Counted from the first letter of the stretch, positions 10,175 to 19,421 are shown. The stretch: DNA of 64,000 bases from Prosthecobacter sp. SYSU 5D2 (GCF_039655865.1 NZ_JBBYXL010000004.1:62001-126000); one strand, 5' to 3'. Notes: generated by a model not told the origin, from the letters alone. Program-made: numbers and translations.

Positions 10175-11644
10175 TCACGCCTGCTCCGTTGTCTGGAAGT
10201 CAGGGTAGGCGTTTGCCGAGTGTTCGGAGAAGTCCAGACCGTCAATCTGCTCCGTATCCGTGGCCCGAAGCCCGACGGTCAGGTCCACCAGTTTGAAGAT
10301 GGCGAAGCACAAAACAAAGGCCGTCCCGCTGATGGCGAAGGTGCCCAGCGCCTGCACCCCAAACTTCTGTGCATCAAACCCCGCTTCGTCAAAAAGCGAG
10401 ACCGACAGCGTCCCCCACCAGCCGTTCACCAGATGCACGGGCACCGCCCCTACCGCATCATCAATGCACATCCGTTCCAGGCCGATGGTCGCCACGGTGG
10501 TCAGCAGACCAGCCACAATACCGACGATCAATGCCGAGCCTGGGGTGATGCTTGCACAGCAGGCGGTGATGCCCACCAGCCCACCCAACGCTCCGTTGAG
10601 CGTGATGCCCACATCCGGCCGCCCTTGAACAAACCACATGGAGATCATCGCCGCGATCGCCCCCGCGGCCGGAGCCACTGTCGTGTTCACCACGATGCGG
10701 CCAATGCTCGCATTGGCGATCAGTGTGGATCCGCCATTAAAGCCAAACCAGCCGAACCACAGAATAAACACCCCCAGCGCTGCCAGCGGAATGTTATGCC
10801 CGGCGATGAGGCGGGAAGAACCGTCTTTGCCAAACCGGCCGTGCCTGGCCCCCACCACCAGAATGCCCGCCAGCGCACACGCACCGCCGCAGGCATGCAC
10901 CACGGTAGAGCCTGCAAAGTCCACAAAACCCATCGCCTCCAGCCAGCCCGGCTCCCCGCCCACACCAAAGCTGCCGCCAAAGCTGCCCCAGGCCCAATGC
11001 CCGGTCAGGGGATAAATGAATCCCGAGAGAATCCCCGCATACACCAGATACCCGATGAACTTGGTCCGTTCCGCCATGGCCCCGGAGACGATGGTGCAGG
11101 CCGTGCCCGCAAAGACCACCTGGAAGAACCAGAAGCTCCAAAGGCTGTCATCCCCCGGATGCCCCGACAGCCAGAAGCTGTCCGTGCCGATCCAGCCGTC
11201 CCAGGAGGTGCCAAACATCAGGCCGAACCCCAGGAACATGAACACCAGTGTGGCGATGCTAAAATCCAGAAAGTTTTTCATGATGATGTTGATGCTGTTT
11301 TTGGCCCTGGAAAAACCCAGCTCCACCATCGCAAATCCGGCCTGCATCATGAAGACCAGCGCCCCGCTCAGGATGATCCACACATAGTTGATGTTCACCT
11401 GAAGAGCCTCGACCTCGGCTTTGGCCACGGTTCCCACATCCGCTGTTGCGGCAGCAGGTGCCGTCGCGAGCGGTTCAGCGCCCACCTTGCTGGCCACTTC
11501 ATTCAGCGTCGTCTGGCTTGCGTCCAGCTTTTGGATGATGGTGTCCAGCCTCGTTTCAATGCCGTTCTGGGCTTGAACCGGGATCGTCGTTAAAGCCAGG
11601 CAGGCGAGGCCAGCAAGGGCCGTCAGGAGGGAGCGCTTGATCAT
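10175..11644 (-). CDS. amt: Ammonium transporter, Amt family
   Basis: This inner-membrane ammonium channel has 489 residues from the ATG at 11644. Earlier in-frame starts would overlap the upstream gene. A signal peptide (LLTALAGLACLALTTIPVQAQ) is followed by a 60-residue extracytoplasmic stretch predicted helical (RLDTIIQKLDASQTTLNEVASK). The eleven-helix channel then starts at NINYVWIILSGALVFMMQAG. Family motifs include DFAGSTVVHACGG and FNGGSTLIANASIG. The extra N-terminal helix is longer than in E. coli AmtB. No glnB/glnK gene accompanies it. It lies 22 bases behind two small cytosolic genes on the same strand, so a shared transcript is likely. Confidence 0.93.
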   Translation of the reverse strand: MIKRSLLTALAGLACLALTTIPVQAQNGIETRLDTIIQKLDASQTTLNEVASKVGAEPLATAPAAATADVGTVAKAEVEALQVNINYVWIILSGALVFMMQAGFAMVELGFSRAKNSINIIMKNFLDFSIATLVFMFLGFGLMFGTSWDGWIGTDSFWLSGHPGDDSLWSFWFFQVVFAGTACTIVSGAMAERTKFIGYLVYAGILSGFIYPLTGHWAWGSFGGSFGVGGEPGWLEAMGFVDFAGSTVVHACGGACALAGILVVGARHGRFGKDGSSRLIAGHNIPLAALGVFILWFGWFGFNGGSTLIANASIGRIVVNTTVAPAAGAIAAMISMWFVQGRPDVGITLNGALGGLVGITACCASITPGSALIVGIVAGLLTTVATIGLERMCIDDAVGAVPVHLVNGWWGTLSVSLFDEAGFDAQKFGVQALGTFAISGTAFVLCFAIFKLVDLTVGLRATDTEQIDGLDFSEHSANAYPDFQTTEQA

Positions 11645-11666
11645 GAAATGGGAGAAAAGTCTGCGG

Positions 11667-12362
11667 TCAAAGTTCGTCGAGGTGGGAATCCAGTTCGGAG
11701 AGCAACTGCCTTCGCTTGGAAACATTCGGGATGTGTTCAATGACACTGATGGCCAGTTTGCGGACCTGTTTGGGATTCAGCCGATAGGGATCCGGTGTGC
11801 CGCTGTCCTGGAGCGTCCGGTCAATCAGGTTGGAAACCTGCGCGCGCCCCATGACCTTGCCCAAAATGCCTTCGATAACCTTGCGCACCTGGCCCCAGTT
11901 GTTGACCACCATCTCCGCCTTGTCCGTCATTTCCTGAAGGCGGCGCGGGCTGGTTACGACCAGTTCCTCGATGCCGTCCTCCGTGCGCGGAGTCGAGGCG
12001 CCAGGCTCCGTGGAGAGCCCGTCCAGCAGGGCGGCGTGATCATTCAGCAGCACTGTCGCCGCGCTGGCCGCAAGGTCAGCATCCGCCCGGCCTGTGAGCA
12101 GAAAGACCAGCACGCTCTCCTCCTTGACAAGCACCAGCAGCACACCGCCGTCAAATTCCAGATACACCTGGCGCATCTTGCGGCGCACCTGGCGGTAGCC
12201 TTCCAGCATCTGGCCCAGCGTATCCGTCAGGTCCAGTGCCCGGCCTTCAGAAAAGGGCATCTGGCGGTGGACCGTGTTGCGGCCCTTGAAGAGCATCACA
12301 CCCGCCACCCCTTCCAGCCTTTGCAATGCAGCCACCGCTGCGATCAGAGAATTCAAAGTCAT
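11667..12362 (-). CDS. Roadblock/LC7-like domain protein
   Basis: The protein has 231 residues and no signal peptide. Residues 1-110 fit the roadblock/longin-type fold: an N-terminal helix (LNSLIAAVAALQRLEGVAGV), strands around MLFKGRNTV and VYLEFDGGVLLVLVKEES, and a central helix. Such domains usually act as dimeric platforms that regulate small GTPases or polarity systems. Residues 130-231 form a helical, charged tail with no recognised domain. It is preceded by a second small gene 12 bases upstream and followed by amt. A regulatory role for the cluster is inference only. Confidence 0.7.
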   Translation of the reverse strand: MTLNSLIAAVAALQRLEGVAGVMLFKGRNTVHRQMPFSEGRALDLTDTLGQMLEGYRQVRRKMRQVYLEFDGGVLLVLVKEESVLVFLLTGRADADLAASAATVLLNDHAALLDGLSTEPGASTPRTEDGIEELVVTSPRRLQEMTDKAEMVVNNWGQVRKVIEGILGKVMGRAQVSNLIDRTLQDSGTPDPYRLNPKQVRKLAISVIEHIPNVSKRRQLLSELDSHLDEL

Positions 12363-12374
12363 ACGCAGGGGATC

Positions 12375-12824
12375 TTAGCTCCTGGCCAGGGATTCTTTGA
12401 TCTGCTTCAATGACCGCCGGTTGCTGCTCACCACCCCGTGCCATCCGTTGGCGGAGGAGTGAAACGCCGTCTGCCCCTCCCTGTCTTCCACGATGCCGAG
12501 CTGAAGCTGGTGCATGCCCAGCGTCTCCGCCAGCTTATGCGCATAGAAAGTGATATATTTCACCTCGCTGGCAAATCGCTGTGAAGACTCCGCATCCCCA
12601 CCGGACAAGGATTCCCTCCCCTGCAGGGTATCCATCTTGATCAGTCCAGGGTCAGGTTCCATGCGGATGACATTGGAGGGTTGCTGCCCTTGTACGGGCC
12701 GGTTGGTTTGGATGGGAATGATTCGGGTTGCTTCCACAACCTTCATAAGTAGCACGCAGCGTGCCACTTTTAAGCTGTACACAATCTCATCATCTGGACT
12801 TGACGGGCTTTCTCCATTCGACAT
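12375..12824 (-). CDS. Uncharacterised small protein upstream of roadblock gene
   Basis: A 149-residue cytosolic protein. The N terminus is acidic and disordered ([12 protein letters not shown]). A strand-rich segment follows ([24 protein letters not shown]). The C-terminal half ([26 protein letters not shown]) alternates helix and strand in a way reminiscent of a roadblock-type fold, but I cannot assign a family. It is the first gene of the probable three-gene transcript with the roadblock-like gene and amt. It starts 51 bases from the divergent SDR gene. Confidence 0.65.
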   Translation of the reverse strand: MSNGESPSSPDDEIVYSLKVARCVLLMKVVEATRIIPIQTNRPVQGQQPSNVIRMEPDPGLIKMDTLQGRESLSGGDAESSQRFASEVKYITFYAHKLAETLGMHQLQLGIVEDREGQTAFHSSANGWHGVVSSNRRSLKQIKESLARS

Positions 12825-12875
12825 CGGCTTATCCCTTGCTCTGCTCTAACTCTGTCAGCCTTTCCCCCTCCCATC

Positions 12876-13655
12876 ATGTCTTCCATCTTTGAACTCTTCT
12901 CTCTTCAAAACAAAACCGCTGTCGTCATCGGCGGCACAGGCGAGCTCTGCGGTGCCATCGCCCAAGGCTATGCCAGTGCCGGGGCGGAAGTGGTCCTCGT
13001 GGGCAGGGATCCTGCCAAGGCTGAAAAACGCCTTGAAGCCATCCATGCCGCAGGTGGCCAGGGATATTTTGTCAGTGCTGATGCCTCCCGCAAATCCGAC
13101 CTTCAGCTCCTGCTGGACCAGGTCCTGGAGCGCTCCGGCGGCTGCCACATCCTGGTCAATGGTGCCGGGGTGAACTCTGCCACCCCCTTCCTGGACATCC
13201 CAGAGGAGGAATACGACCGGATCATGGGCATCAACACCAAAGGCGTGTTTCTGGCCTGCCAGGTCTTTGGCAAATACTTTGTCGAAAACAAGGTGGAAGC
13301 CTCCATCATCAACCTCGGCTCCATGTCTGGACTGCTTCCCCTCAGCCGCGTCTTCACCTACAGCATGTCCAAAGGAGCCGTGCACAATCTCAGCAAGAAC
13401 CTGGCCCGCGAATGGGCGCCCCTGGGCATCCGGGTGAACACCCTGGTCCCCGGCTTCTTCCCGGCGGAGCAGAATAAGAAAGTCCTCACCCCGGACCGCG
13501 TGGCCAAGATCATGGGCCACACTCCCATGAACCGCTTCGGGGCCGCCAATGAACTCGTCGGTGCCGCCCTCCTTCTCGCCGCCAATGGCGCAGGCAGCTT
13601 CCTCACCGGCCAGGAGATGGTCGTGGATGGAGGTTACAGTTCCATGACGATTTGA
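12876..13655 (+). CDS. SDR-family oxidoreductase
   Basis: This is a classical short-chain dehydrogenase of 259 residues. The cofactor loop is [11 protein letters not shown], where the usual third Gly is Cys. NGAG replaces NNAG at 95-98. The catalytic triad is visible as Ser149 or Ser151, Tyr162 and Lys166 ([16 protein letters not shown]). The ending [16 protein letters not shown] is typical of gluconate 5-dehydrogenase or fructuronate-type sugar-acid reductases, and the opening [13 protein letters not shown] fits that group. A role in hexuronate or sugar-acid catabolism is plausible but is not supported by neighbours. Confidence 0.88.
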   Translation: MSSIFELFSLQNKTAVVIGGTGELCGAIAQGYASAGAEVVLVGRDPAKAEKRLEAIHAAGGQGYFVSADASRKSDLQLLLDQVLERSGGCHILVNGAGVNSATPFLDIPEEEYDRIMGINTKGVFLACQVFGKYFVENKVEASIINLGSMSGLLPLSRVFTYSMSKGAVHNLSKNLAREWAPLGIRVNTLVPGFFPAEQNKKVLTPDRVAKIMGHTPMNRFGAANELVGAALLLAANGAGSFLTGQEMVVDGGYSSMTI

Positions 13656-13715
13656 TCGTTTTAGGACGAAATAATGGTTGTGGAAAAATCGGCCTCCTGA
13701 TAAAAACGCGCCCTT

Positions 13716-14252
13716 GTGAATTTATTGGTTCGTTTTTCCAGCCTCATCAGCCTCCTCTGCGCCAGCGTTTATGCGCAGGACAGCCTGCTGCCCCTGCCAG
13801 AGGGAGGCCCTGATTTTCACACCTTGGAGGTGCCTGCTGAGACCGTCGTCTTCCTCAAGCCCACGAAGTCCATCAAGCCGCCGATACCGGCAGCCAGCTC
13901 CGCCCTGGCCGTCGCCAGGCCTCAGATCCATGCGCCCACCGTCGCCCGCCTCCGCCGACTCATTCTCATGCCCGGCGGCCTTTCCCCGGAGATGATGCGC
14001 GAGCAAATGGTGGCCAGCGGCCAGAACCGCACCCCGGTCACCATCGTCGGCATGGAGGCCCCCGCTCCCATTTTGAGCAATCTCGCCAATTTCTTCGGCA
14101 GCGATGTCAATGCAGACACCCAGAAGCAGCTTCTGGACACCGTCAGCCAGGGCATGGGCAACAAGACCTCCAAGGTCCCACGCCGCGTTGAAGTCGTCGG
14201 CTGGCTGCCGAATGAAGGTGTGATGGCCCTGGCCGTCTATCCCGAAAGCTGA
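13716..14252 (+). CDS. Exported protein of unknown function
   Basis: A 178-residue protein beginning with GTG. The first 20 residues (MNLLVRFSSLISLLCASVYA) form a signal peptide. The mature part has a Pro/Ala-rich spacer (KPPIPAASSALAVARPQIHA), a helical middle (SPEMMREQMVASGQNRTPV) and an ending with likely strands (RRVEVVGWLPNEGVMALAVY). I do not recognise a family. It sits 60 bases after the SDR gene. Its stop codon runs directly into a 25-base palindromic repeat also found at 45.4 kb. Confidence 0.65.
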   Translation: MNLLVRFSSLISLLCASVYAQDSLLPLPEGGPDFHTLEVPAETVVFLKPTKSIKPPIPAASSALAVARPQIHAPTVARLRRLILMPGGLSPEMMREQMVASGQNRTPVTIVGMEAPAPILSNLANFFGSDVNADTQKQLLDTVSQGMGNKTSKVPRRVEVVGWLPNEGVMALAVYPES

Positions 14253-14253
14253 T

Positions 14254-14278
14254 AGTAGCTCAGTTGGGCCCCAACTGA
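14254..14278 (+). repeat. 25-base palindromic repeat, copy 1
   Basis: The stem CAGTTGG/CCAACTG with a three-base loop is preceded by AGTAGCT. The same 25 bases with one loop change occur on the opposite strand at 45409-45433, again at the 3' end of a gene. The left part resembles the tRNA D-arm box A (TAGCTCAGTTGG), but no tRNA body follows. No T-run follows, so it is not a standard intrinsic terminator. Confidence 0.7.
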
Positions 14279-14341
14279 CTCTCCCTGATCGTCCGCCATG
14301 AGATAAGGGTCTTTGAACAACTCTCTCGAATACTGTGCCCC

Positions 14342-14821
14342 TTACTCCTCCCCTGCCCCCTCTTCCCCGTGGCCTTCCTCCGCCATGCGGTGAATGATGC
14401 CTGACAGGTATTCGATGTACCCATGCACATCCAGGTGGTCTTCCTCCGGCTCACCTTCCACGGCATACAGCCAGCCCACTTCATACGGGTCCGTCCTCAC
14501 CACACAGGCATCCTGTTTTAAATAGGGATTGCCGCCGGCAAAACGGCCGCTCATCACCGAATAGACATCCGATGCGGCCTTGAAGCCCTCCACCCAGCCG
14601 ATGTTTTTCCCTGGCTCAACCACATCGCCTTCTTTAGTCGGCCATTCGCAGTCCACCAGCTCCCCCAGCATCCGGGTGGCGAATTTGGTAAACCCCACCC
14701 GCCAGACGCCCGGCTGATCCGCCACGGGAGCCATCCAATAATGCGAGCGTGAATAGCTGTAAGCCTCAGGAAAGCGGGCGGAAAAACGGGCGTGTTTGAA
14801 GCGGACGGTCGGCAGGGACAT
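14342..14821 (-). CDS. Glycine cleavage H-protein-like lipoyl domain protein
   Basis: The 159-residue protein follows the H-protein fold: SHYWMAPVADQPGVWRVGFT at the front, then GELVDCEWPTKEGDVVEPGK, then the lipoyl-attachment hairpin with Lys81 (EGFKAASDVYSVMSGRF). Classic GcvH is about 130 residues and starts with a shorter lead. This one carries roughly 20 extra residues at each end, the last being Glu/Gly-rich and poorly ordered. No gcvT or gcvP lies nearby. It may be the H-protein of glycine cleavage encoded apart, or a specialised lipoyl carrier. The gene converges with the exported protein upstream. Confidence 0.8.
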   Translation of the reverse strand: MSLPTVRFKHARFSARFPEAYSYSRSHYWMAPVADQPGVWRVGFTKFATRMLGELVDCEWPTKEGDVVEPGKNIGWVEGFKAASDVYSVMSGRFAGGNPYLKQDACVVRTDPYEVGWLYAVEGEPEEDHLDVHGYIEYLSGIIHRMAEEGHGEEGAGEE

Positions 14822-14893
14822 GGCGGGAGCAGGAGGCGGCAGTCAACGCTGCCAGGCAGCACCTTCTAGCCAGAAGAATCCCAGTGGCGTAGA

Positions 14894-16093
14894 TTACTTG
14901 TTGAGGTCCAGGCATACCACCCGCCCTTCGGAGTTGCGCGCATAGAGCAGGCCGTTGGCCAGCACCGGGGCGCTCCAGCATTTGCCATTCAGGATCTGCG
15001 CACGGCTCTCTTCATCAAATTTCTCCGGGCCGGCTTTGACCACAATCAGCTCGCCTTTGGCAGAAAGGATGATCAGCCGTCCATCGGCAGCCATGAGTGA
15101 TCCAAAACCCATGTTCTCAGACCACATCTCCTTGCCATCGCTGAAGCGCACACACTTCAGGCCCGCACGGCTGTTCTGGTCGCCATCAATGCCGTAGAGA
15201 TGGCCATCAATCAGCACGCTGGAGTTAAACATGTTCTTCAGGCTCTTGTTCTCCCAGACTTTTTCCGGGGCTCCGCTACCCAGCTTCAGCAGCGTGCAGC
15301 CCTTGTTATAGCCGCTGGAGATGAACAGGCTGTCGCCGCTCAGGATCGGGTCTGCAGCATTGACGCCATAACGGGTGTTCCATTTATAAGACCAGAGCTG
15401 GCTGCCGGTTTTGACATCCACGGCCACATAGGCATCCGCAGATCCGATGATAGCGAGCTGCCTGCCGTCGCGGGTAATGGGATACGGTGTGGAATAACCG
15501 GCACTGTCCACCTCGCTCTTCCAGACAATCTTGCCGCTGGCTTTCTCCACCGCCATGCCGGCCTTGCCTACATTCAGGATCAACAGATTTCCCTGCACCA
15601 GCGGTGCACCGGCGAATCCCCAGTCGGGCAGATTGGCACCTGTCTCCTTCTGCACATTTTTCTCCCAGACCACCTTTCCCGTCGCAGCCTCAAAACAAAA
15701 CAGGTCTCCCCAGCGGCTGAGGTGATAAACCTTGTCCCCGTCAAAAGTCGGCGTCGCGGAAGTTCCGCCTTCGTAATATTTGTCGCCCAAATCTGCCGGA
15801 TAAACATGCTTCCAGACTTGTTTGCCCGTTTTGGCATCCAGGCAGAAAACGGTGTCCGCATCATCCGCATGGCCGGTGCTGATGACACGGCCTTTGGACA
15901 CGACAAAGGAGGAGAATCCAAGACCGATCTCAGCTTCCCAAACCACCTTGGGATCACCGGTCAGCTGCCAGTTCTTTTCGGTGGAAAGGCCGTCATACGT
16001 GGGCCCCCTCCAGATCGGCCAGTCTGCTGCTGCCACAGTGGTGGCACTGGCCATCAGGATGAAGATGCTATTGAGAAACGATGAGGCGTTCAT
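14894..16093 (-). CDS. Secreted PQQ-like beta-propeller protein
   Basis: The 399-residue protein has a signal peptide (NSIFILMASATTVAAA) followed by DWPIWRGPTYDGLSTEKNW, the standard opening of this PVC family. Repeated blades follow, such as DAKTGKQVWKHVY, EAATGKVVWEKNVQ, KASGKIVWKSEV and DVKTGSQLWSYKW. This is the PQQ/BamB-type eight-bladed propeller without the residues of a functional quinoprotein dehydrogenase. Such proteins are periplasmic and their ligand is unknown. It ends GLLYARNSEGRVVCLDLNK. Confidence 0.88.
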   Translation of the reverse strand: MNASSFLNSIFILMASATTVAAADWPIWRGPTYDGLSTEKNWQLTGDPKVVWEAEIGLGFSSFVVSKGRVISTGHADDADTVFCLDAKTGKQVWKHVYPADLGDKYYEGGTSATPTFDGDKVYHLSRWGDLFCFEAATGKVVWEKNVQKETGANLPDWGFAGAPLVQGNLLILNVGKAGMAVEKASGKIVWKSEVDSAGYSTPYPITRDGRQLAIIGSADAYVAVDVKTGSQLWSYKWNTRYGVNAADPILSGDSLFISSGYNKGCTLLKLGSGAPEKVWENKSLKNMFNSSVLIDGHLYGIDGDQNSRAGLKCVRFSDGKEMWSENMGFGSLMAADGRLIILSAKGELIVVKAGPEKFDEESRAQILNGKCWSAPVLANGLLYARNSEGRVVCLDLNK

Positions 16094-16208
16094 GCACAGT
16101 TAACTACGTGCCAGAGCATGAATCTGGCAACCCCCGTCTGAAACCATTTCGATTGAGCCTGAACTCCAGGCTGGAACATGGACATTCCTGCGCGGTCCAC
16201 ACATGCAT

Positions 16209-16250
16209 CAAAAAACGGCAAAAAGAGGAAACCCCTTTTTGCCGGTTTTT
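16209..16250 (-). terminator. Intrinsic terminator after the DUF6600 gene
   Basis: On the minus strand a 10-bp stem (CGGCAAAAAG/CTTTTTGCCG) with a nine-base loop is followed by six T. It lies 60 to 100 bases beyond the stop codon at 16308. Confidence 0.8.
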
Positions 16251-16307
16251 GAAGGTTTTAAACCGGTCCGTTCGCCAGCATCTGACTGCTTTCAGGCGAG
16301 GGCTGGA

Positions 16308-18494
16308 TTAACGCTTCTTCCTTTCGTCAGGCTTCTTGGATGAAGGTTTTTTGGCTGAAGGTCTTGCCTGTGGCTTTGGACTTGAAGAGGGCTTTTTCAC
16401 CTGAGGCCGGGGTGCCGGAGCAGTTTTCTTCACCTGAGGACGTGGAGCCGGAGCTGACTTCTTCACCTGGGGTTTGGGTGCAGGGGCAGATTTTTTCACC
16501 TGCGGTTTGGGTGCGGGTGCGGCTTTTTTCGTCTGGGGGCTGGATGAAGGCCGGGCCACATTTAGAGAAGGAGCATCCTTGCGCCTCTCGTCTTTTTTGG
16601 GAGGACTTGGCCGGGCTTTAGGTGCGGGTGCTGAGGATGGCTTCACATTAGGGGAAGGCATCGGAGTAGGCCGGGCCTTGGGTGCCTCTGGCCGGGGAGT
16701 CTGGCTAGGGCGCGCGTTGGAGGGCTTCTTGGGTTCTGGCATTGGCACCGGACGTGCGCTGGGTGGCACAGAAGGTCCTGAAGAAGGACGGCGCACCTCA
16801 GGGGCACCACCCGGGCGGTTGCCGGGCGAACTGGGATTCACTCTCGGCAGTTCAGGACGGGCTGAAGGGGGAGTTGGCATCTTCCGCTCAGGGGTGGAAG
16901 GACGGGCTGAAGGAGGTTGATTTTGAGTCTTCGGCGGTGTCACGGAGGAACTTGGAGCACCACCGGGGCGGCGGCTTTCCTCATTCGGCACCACGCCTGG
17001 GGCCATGCGTGGGCGGGGAGCTTCTTCAGGCTTCACCCCTGGACGGCGGTCACTTTTCGCGTCTCCTTTGCTGCCAGGCTGGCTGCCTGGAGGCACTAGG
17101 CTTGGGCGCTCACCGGGCTTCACATCTGGAGTGCGGCTTCCTGGGATCATGCCAGGAGGGCGGCCTTCTGGGCGGTCACCAGGACGGGCATCGCGATCTG
17201 GCATTCCTGGCCGGCCTTCGGGACGCTCACCAGGGCGGCCAGTACGATCCGTCATGCCAGGACGGGCATCCGGGCGGACATCGGGGCGGCCGCCCTCGCG
17301 GTCCGTCATTCCTGGACGGCCTGCCTGGCCAGGGCCAGGAGGCGTATCTTGGGGGCCTGGCCTGCCTGGAGTACCTGGGCGGTCAGCATTCGGTATCGGC
17401 GTCGCACGGCGCACTTCTTCATCCACTCCGCGTGGATCCGGGCGCTGGCTGCTGCCACGGCGCTCTTCCGGCCTGAGGTCGCGGCCCACGGCTGGAGGGG
17501 GCATATTGCTGGTGGCAATGAAGGGCCTTTTCTCCGGGAGATCGGCGGGTTTGGCTTTGGCAAATTCAGCACGCTGGCGCTCACGCAGCGCCTCAGCCGC
17601 TTTGGAATCGCCTGCATCACGCCAGCCACGGTTAATTTCCGGACGCTCGAAACGTTCCCGAACTCTGGAAGGCAGGCCTGCATTACCATCTCTTCTCACG
17701 GAAGGCGATGCGACCACCAGTTCATTCCGCTCAATGCGGGACAGGCTTCCGAAATCACGCGGACGGTCGCCGCGGTTGTCCAGCCAGTCACGGCGGAAGC
17801 GGTCGTCATCACGGCGCAGGCTCAGCCGGCGGATGCGGTTGTCACCACGGTCAAAGCGATCGGGGTCAGGTCCGCCTACAAAGATGTTGTTCACCACATT
17901 CTGGCGGTAGCTGATGTTTGTTACATTCACCGACCGGCTGATGTAGGTGATGTTGCGGCTGCGATTGACAATGAACGGACGCAACGAGCTGCTCCGCGCA
18001 AAGAGGTTAAAGGGCACAAAATTATACCAGGAAGGGCCGACATCGTAGTAGCTGTCCGTCCATTGGTTGAACCCCACATTTGCCGACCAGCGTGCTTCAG
18101 GTGGCAGCGGGGCCCAGCCTACGTGGTCATCGGTCTGCCGCCAGGAAACCCAGGCCGGAGCCCATTCAGTGCCTGGAACCCAGACCCAGCTTCCCTGCAT
18201 CTGGATCCAGCGGCCATAATGATATGTGGCCCAGCCGAAATCTTCGTTCGAAATCCAGGTCCAGCCTGCATCTGTATAAGCCCAGTAACCGTCCGAGTAT
18301 GGAGCCCAGTCGGTTTGCTGTGCCAGTGTTGGCTGAAAGACATAGCCGTAGTCATCCGCATAGATCCAGTCTCCGTGCGGACTGAGGGCATCGTAGAAGA
18401 AGTCTATGGAGACATCCACCTCCGCCCGCGCCGACGGAACTGGCGCGGCCACGGCAAGGACCGCAGCCAGGATTAATAATGAAAAGTGTTTCAT
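16308..18494 (-). CDS. DUF6600 domain protein with long Pro-rich tail
   Basis: From the ATG at 18494 the protein has 728 residues. A signal peptide (MKHFSLLILAAVLAVAAPVP) is followed by a Trp/Tyr-rich region, residues 25-130: DALSPHGDWIYADDYGYVF, SDGYWAYTDAGWTWIS, GSWVWVPGTEWAPAWVSW. This is the DUF6600 pattern. Residues 200-330 are Arg/Asp-rich. The last 380 residues are disordered and Pro/Arg/Lys-rich, with RPGMTDRxGRPG units and a final tandem of KKSAPAPKPQV-type units. A cell-envelope or secreted role is likely; the tail may bind polyanions. Its own terminator follows. Confidence 0.85.
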   Translation of the reverse strand: MKHFSLLILAAVLAVAAPVPSARAEVDVSIDFFYDALSPHGDWIYADDYGYVFQPTLAQQTDWAPYSDGYWAYTDAGWTWISNEDFGWATYHYGRWIQMQGSWVWVPGTEWAPAWVSWRQTDDHVGWAPLPPEARWSANVGFNQWTDSYYDVGPSWYNFVPFNLFARSSSLRPFIVNRSRNITYISRSVNVTNISYRQNVVNNIFVGGPDPDRFDRGDNRIRRLSLRRDDDRFRRDWLDNRGDRPRDFGSLSRIERNELVVASPSVRRDGNAGLPSRVRERFERPEINRGWRDAGDSKAAEALRERQRAEFAKAKPADLPEKRPFIATSNMPPPAVGRDLRPEERRGSSQRPDPRGVDEEVRRATPIPNADRPGTPGRPGPQDTPPGPGQAGRPGMTDREGGRPDVRPDARPGMTDRTGRPGERPEGRPGMPDRDARPGDRPEGRPPGMIPGSRTPDVKPGERPSLVPPGSQPGSKGDAKSDRRPGVKPEEAPRPRMAPGVVPNEESRRPGGAPSSSVTPPKTQNQPPSARPSTPERKMPTPPSARPELPRVNPSSPGNRPGGAPEVRRPSSGPSVPPSARPVPMPEPKKPSNARPSQTPRPEAPKARPTPMPSPNVKPSSAPAPKARPSPPKKDERRKDAPSLNVARPSSSPQTKKAAPAPKPQVKKSAPAPKPQVKKSAPAPRPQVKKTAPAPRPQVKKPSSSPKPQARPSAKKPSSKKPDERKKR

Positions 18495-18743
18495 GGGTAG
18501 TTGGTTTGGTTGTTTCACCAGCCTTGGATGGAGGGGAGAGGTTATAAATTCGATTGAATTCAAAACGCCCTTCCTTGCCTGACCAAAGCGGGTTAACTCC
18601 TCGCACTTCTGCACGTAACCGGCCAATCACCGAGAATCTACCAATGCATTGATAACCAATGATTTACACAAACAACTCAAACTCTTGATCCATGCGCTAT
18701 GCATGAATGAGCGGAACCATCGTGCATAAAGTCACCAACCCAT

Positions 18744-19421
18744 TTATGCCTTCCGGTCCGCCACGAAGATGACATGCGTCTTCCGCTTTGCCTGCGGATA
18801 GGCTTTGCAGCCCACCGTCTCCACTTTGAACCCTGCTTTGCTCAACCGGCGGGTGAAGGCGAAATCCTGATTGGCAGACCAAAACGTCACCCTGCCATCA
18901 GGCTTCAACACCTTCATGATCGTTGCCAGCCCCTGGGCCTGATACAGTCTGCCATTGCCATCTTTGACCATTGCCACGGGACCGTTGTCCACATCCAGAA
19001 GGATCGCATCATAATGCCCTGCCGGGGCCTGAGCGAGGATCTTGTAAACATCCTCCACTGAAATCTCCACCCGTGGATCATCCAGCAGAAGGCCGTTTAC
19101 AGACGTGAGGAACTCCCGGTTCCAGGCCACCACCTCCGGCAGCAGCTCCGCCACCTGCACCTTGGCATCTGGGCCCACACATTCCAGCACCCGCCGCAGG
19201 CTGAAGCCAAAACCCAGCCCGCCAATGAGGATGCGCGGCACCTTGGCAGATGCCAGCCGGGCACAGGCCAGCTCCGCCAGCACTTTCTCTGACTCGGAAG
19301 CATTGGTTCCCATCAGCGGCTGCCGGTTCACCCGCAGATAAAACTCCGTGTCATGGGAGTGAAGGGACAGCACCGCCCCCTCAGGTGTGCGGGCCTCAGC
19401 GAGATTGAGAAAGGGTTTCAT
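18744..19421 (-). CDS. Spermidine synthase-like SAM-binding protein
   Basis: From the ATG at 19421 the protein has 225 residues. It has a Rossmann methyltransferase core: ILIGGLGFGFSLRRVLE (SAM loop), VQVAELLPEVVAWNREFL (acidic residue ending strand 2) and AILLDVDNGPVAMV (strand 4). This resembles the spermidine synthase fold, though the N-terminal barrel of true spermidine synthases is reduced. It may be a small-molecule methyl- or aminopropyltransferase. An upstream in-frame extension overlaps the divergent gene's promoter and lacks family character. Confidence 0.75.
   Translation of the reverse strand: MKPFLNLAEARTPEGAVLSLHSHDTEFYLRVNRQPLMGTNASESEKVLAELACARLASAKVPRILIGGLGFGFSLRRVLECVGPDAKVQVAELLPEVVAWNREFLTSVNGLLLDDPRVEISVEDVYKILAQAPAGHYDAILLDVDNGPVAMVKDGNGRLYQAQGLATIMKVLKPDGRVTFWSANQDFAFTRRLSKAGFKVETVGCKAYPQAKRKTHVIFVADRKA

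Noticed and set aside
14254-14278. Possible tRNA gene from the TAGCTCAGTTGG match
   Set aside because: Only the D-arm consensus matches; there is no acceptor, anticodon or T arm in the flanks.
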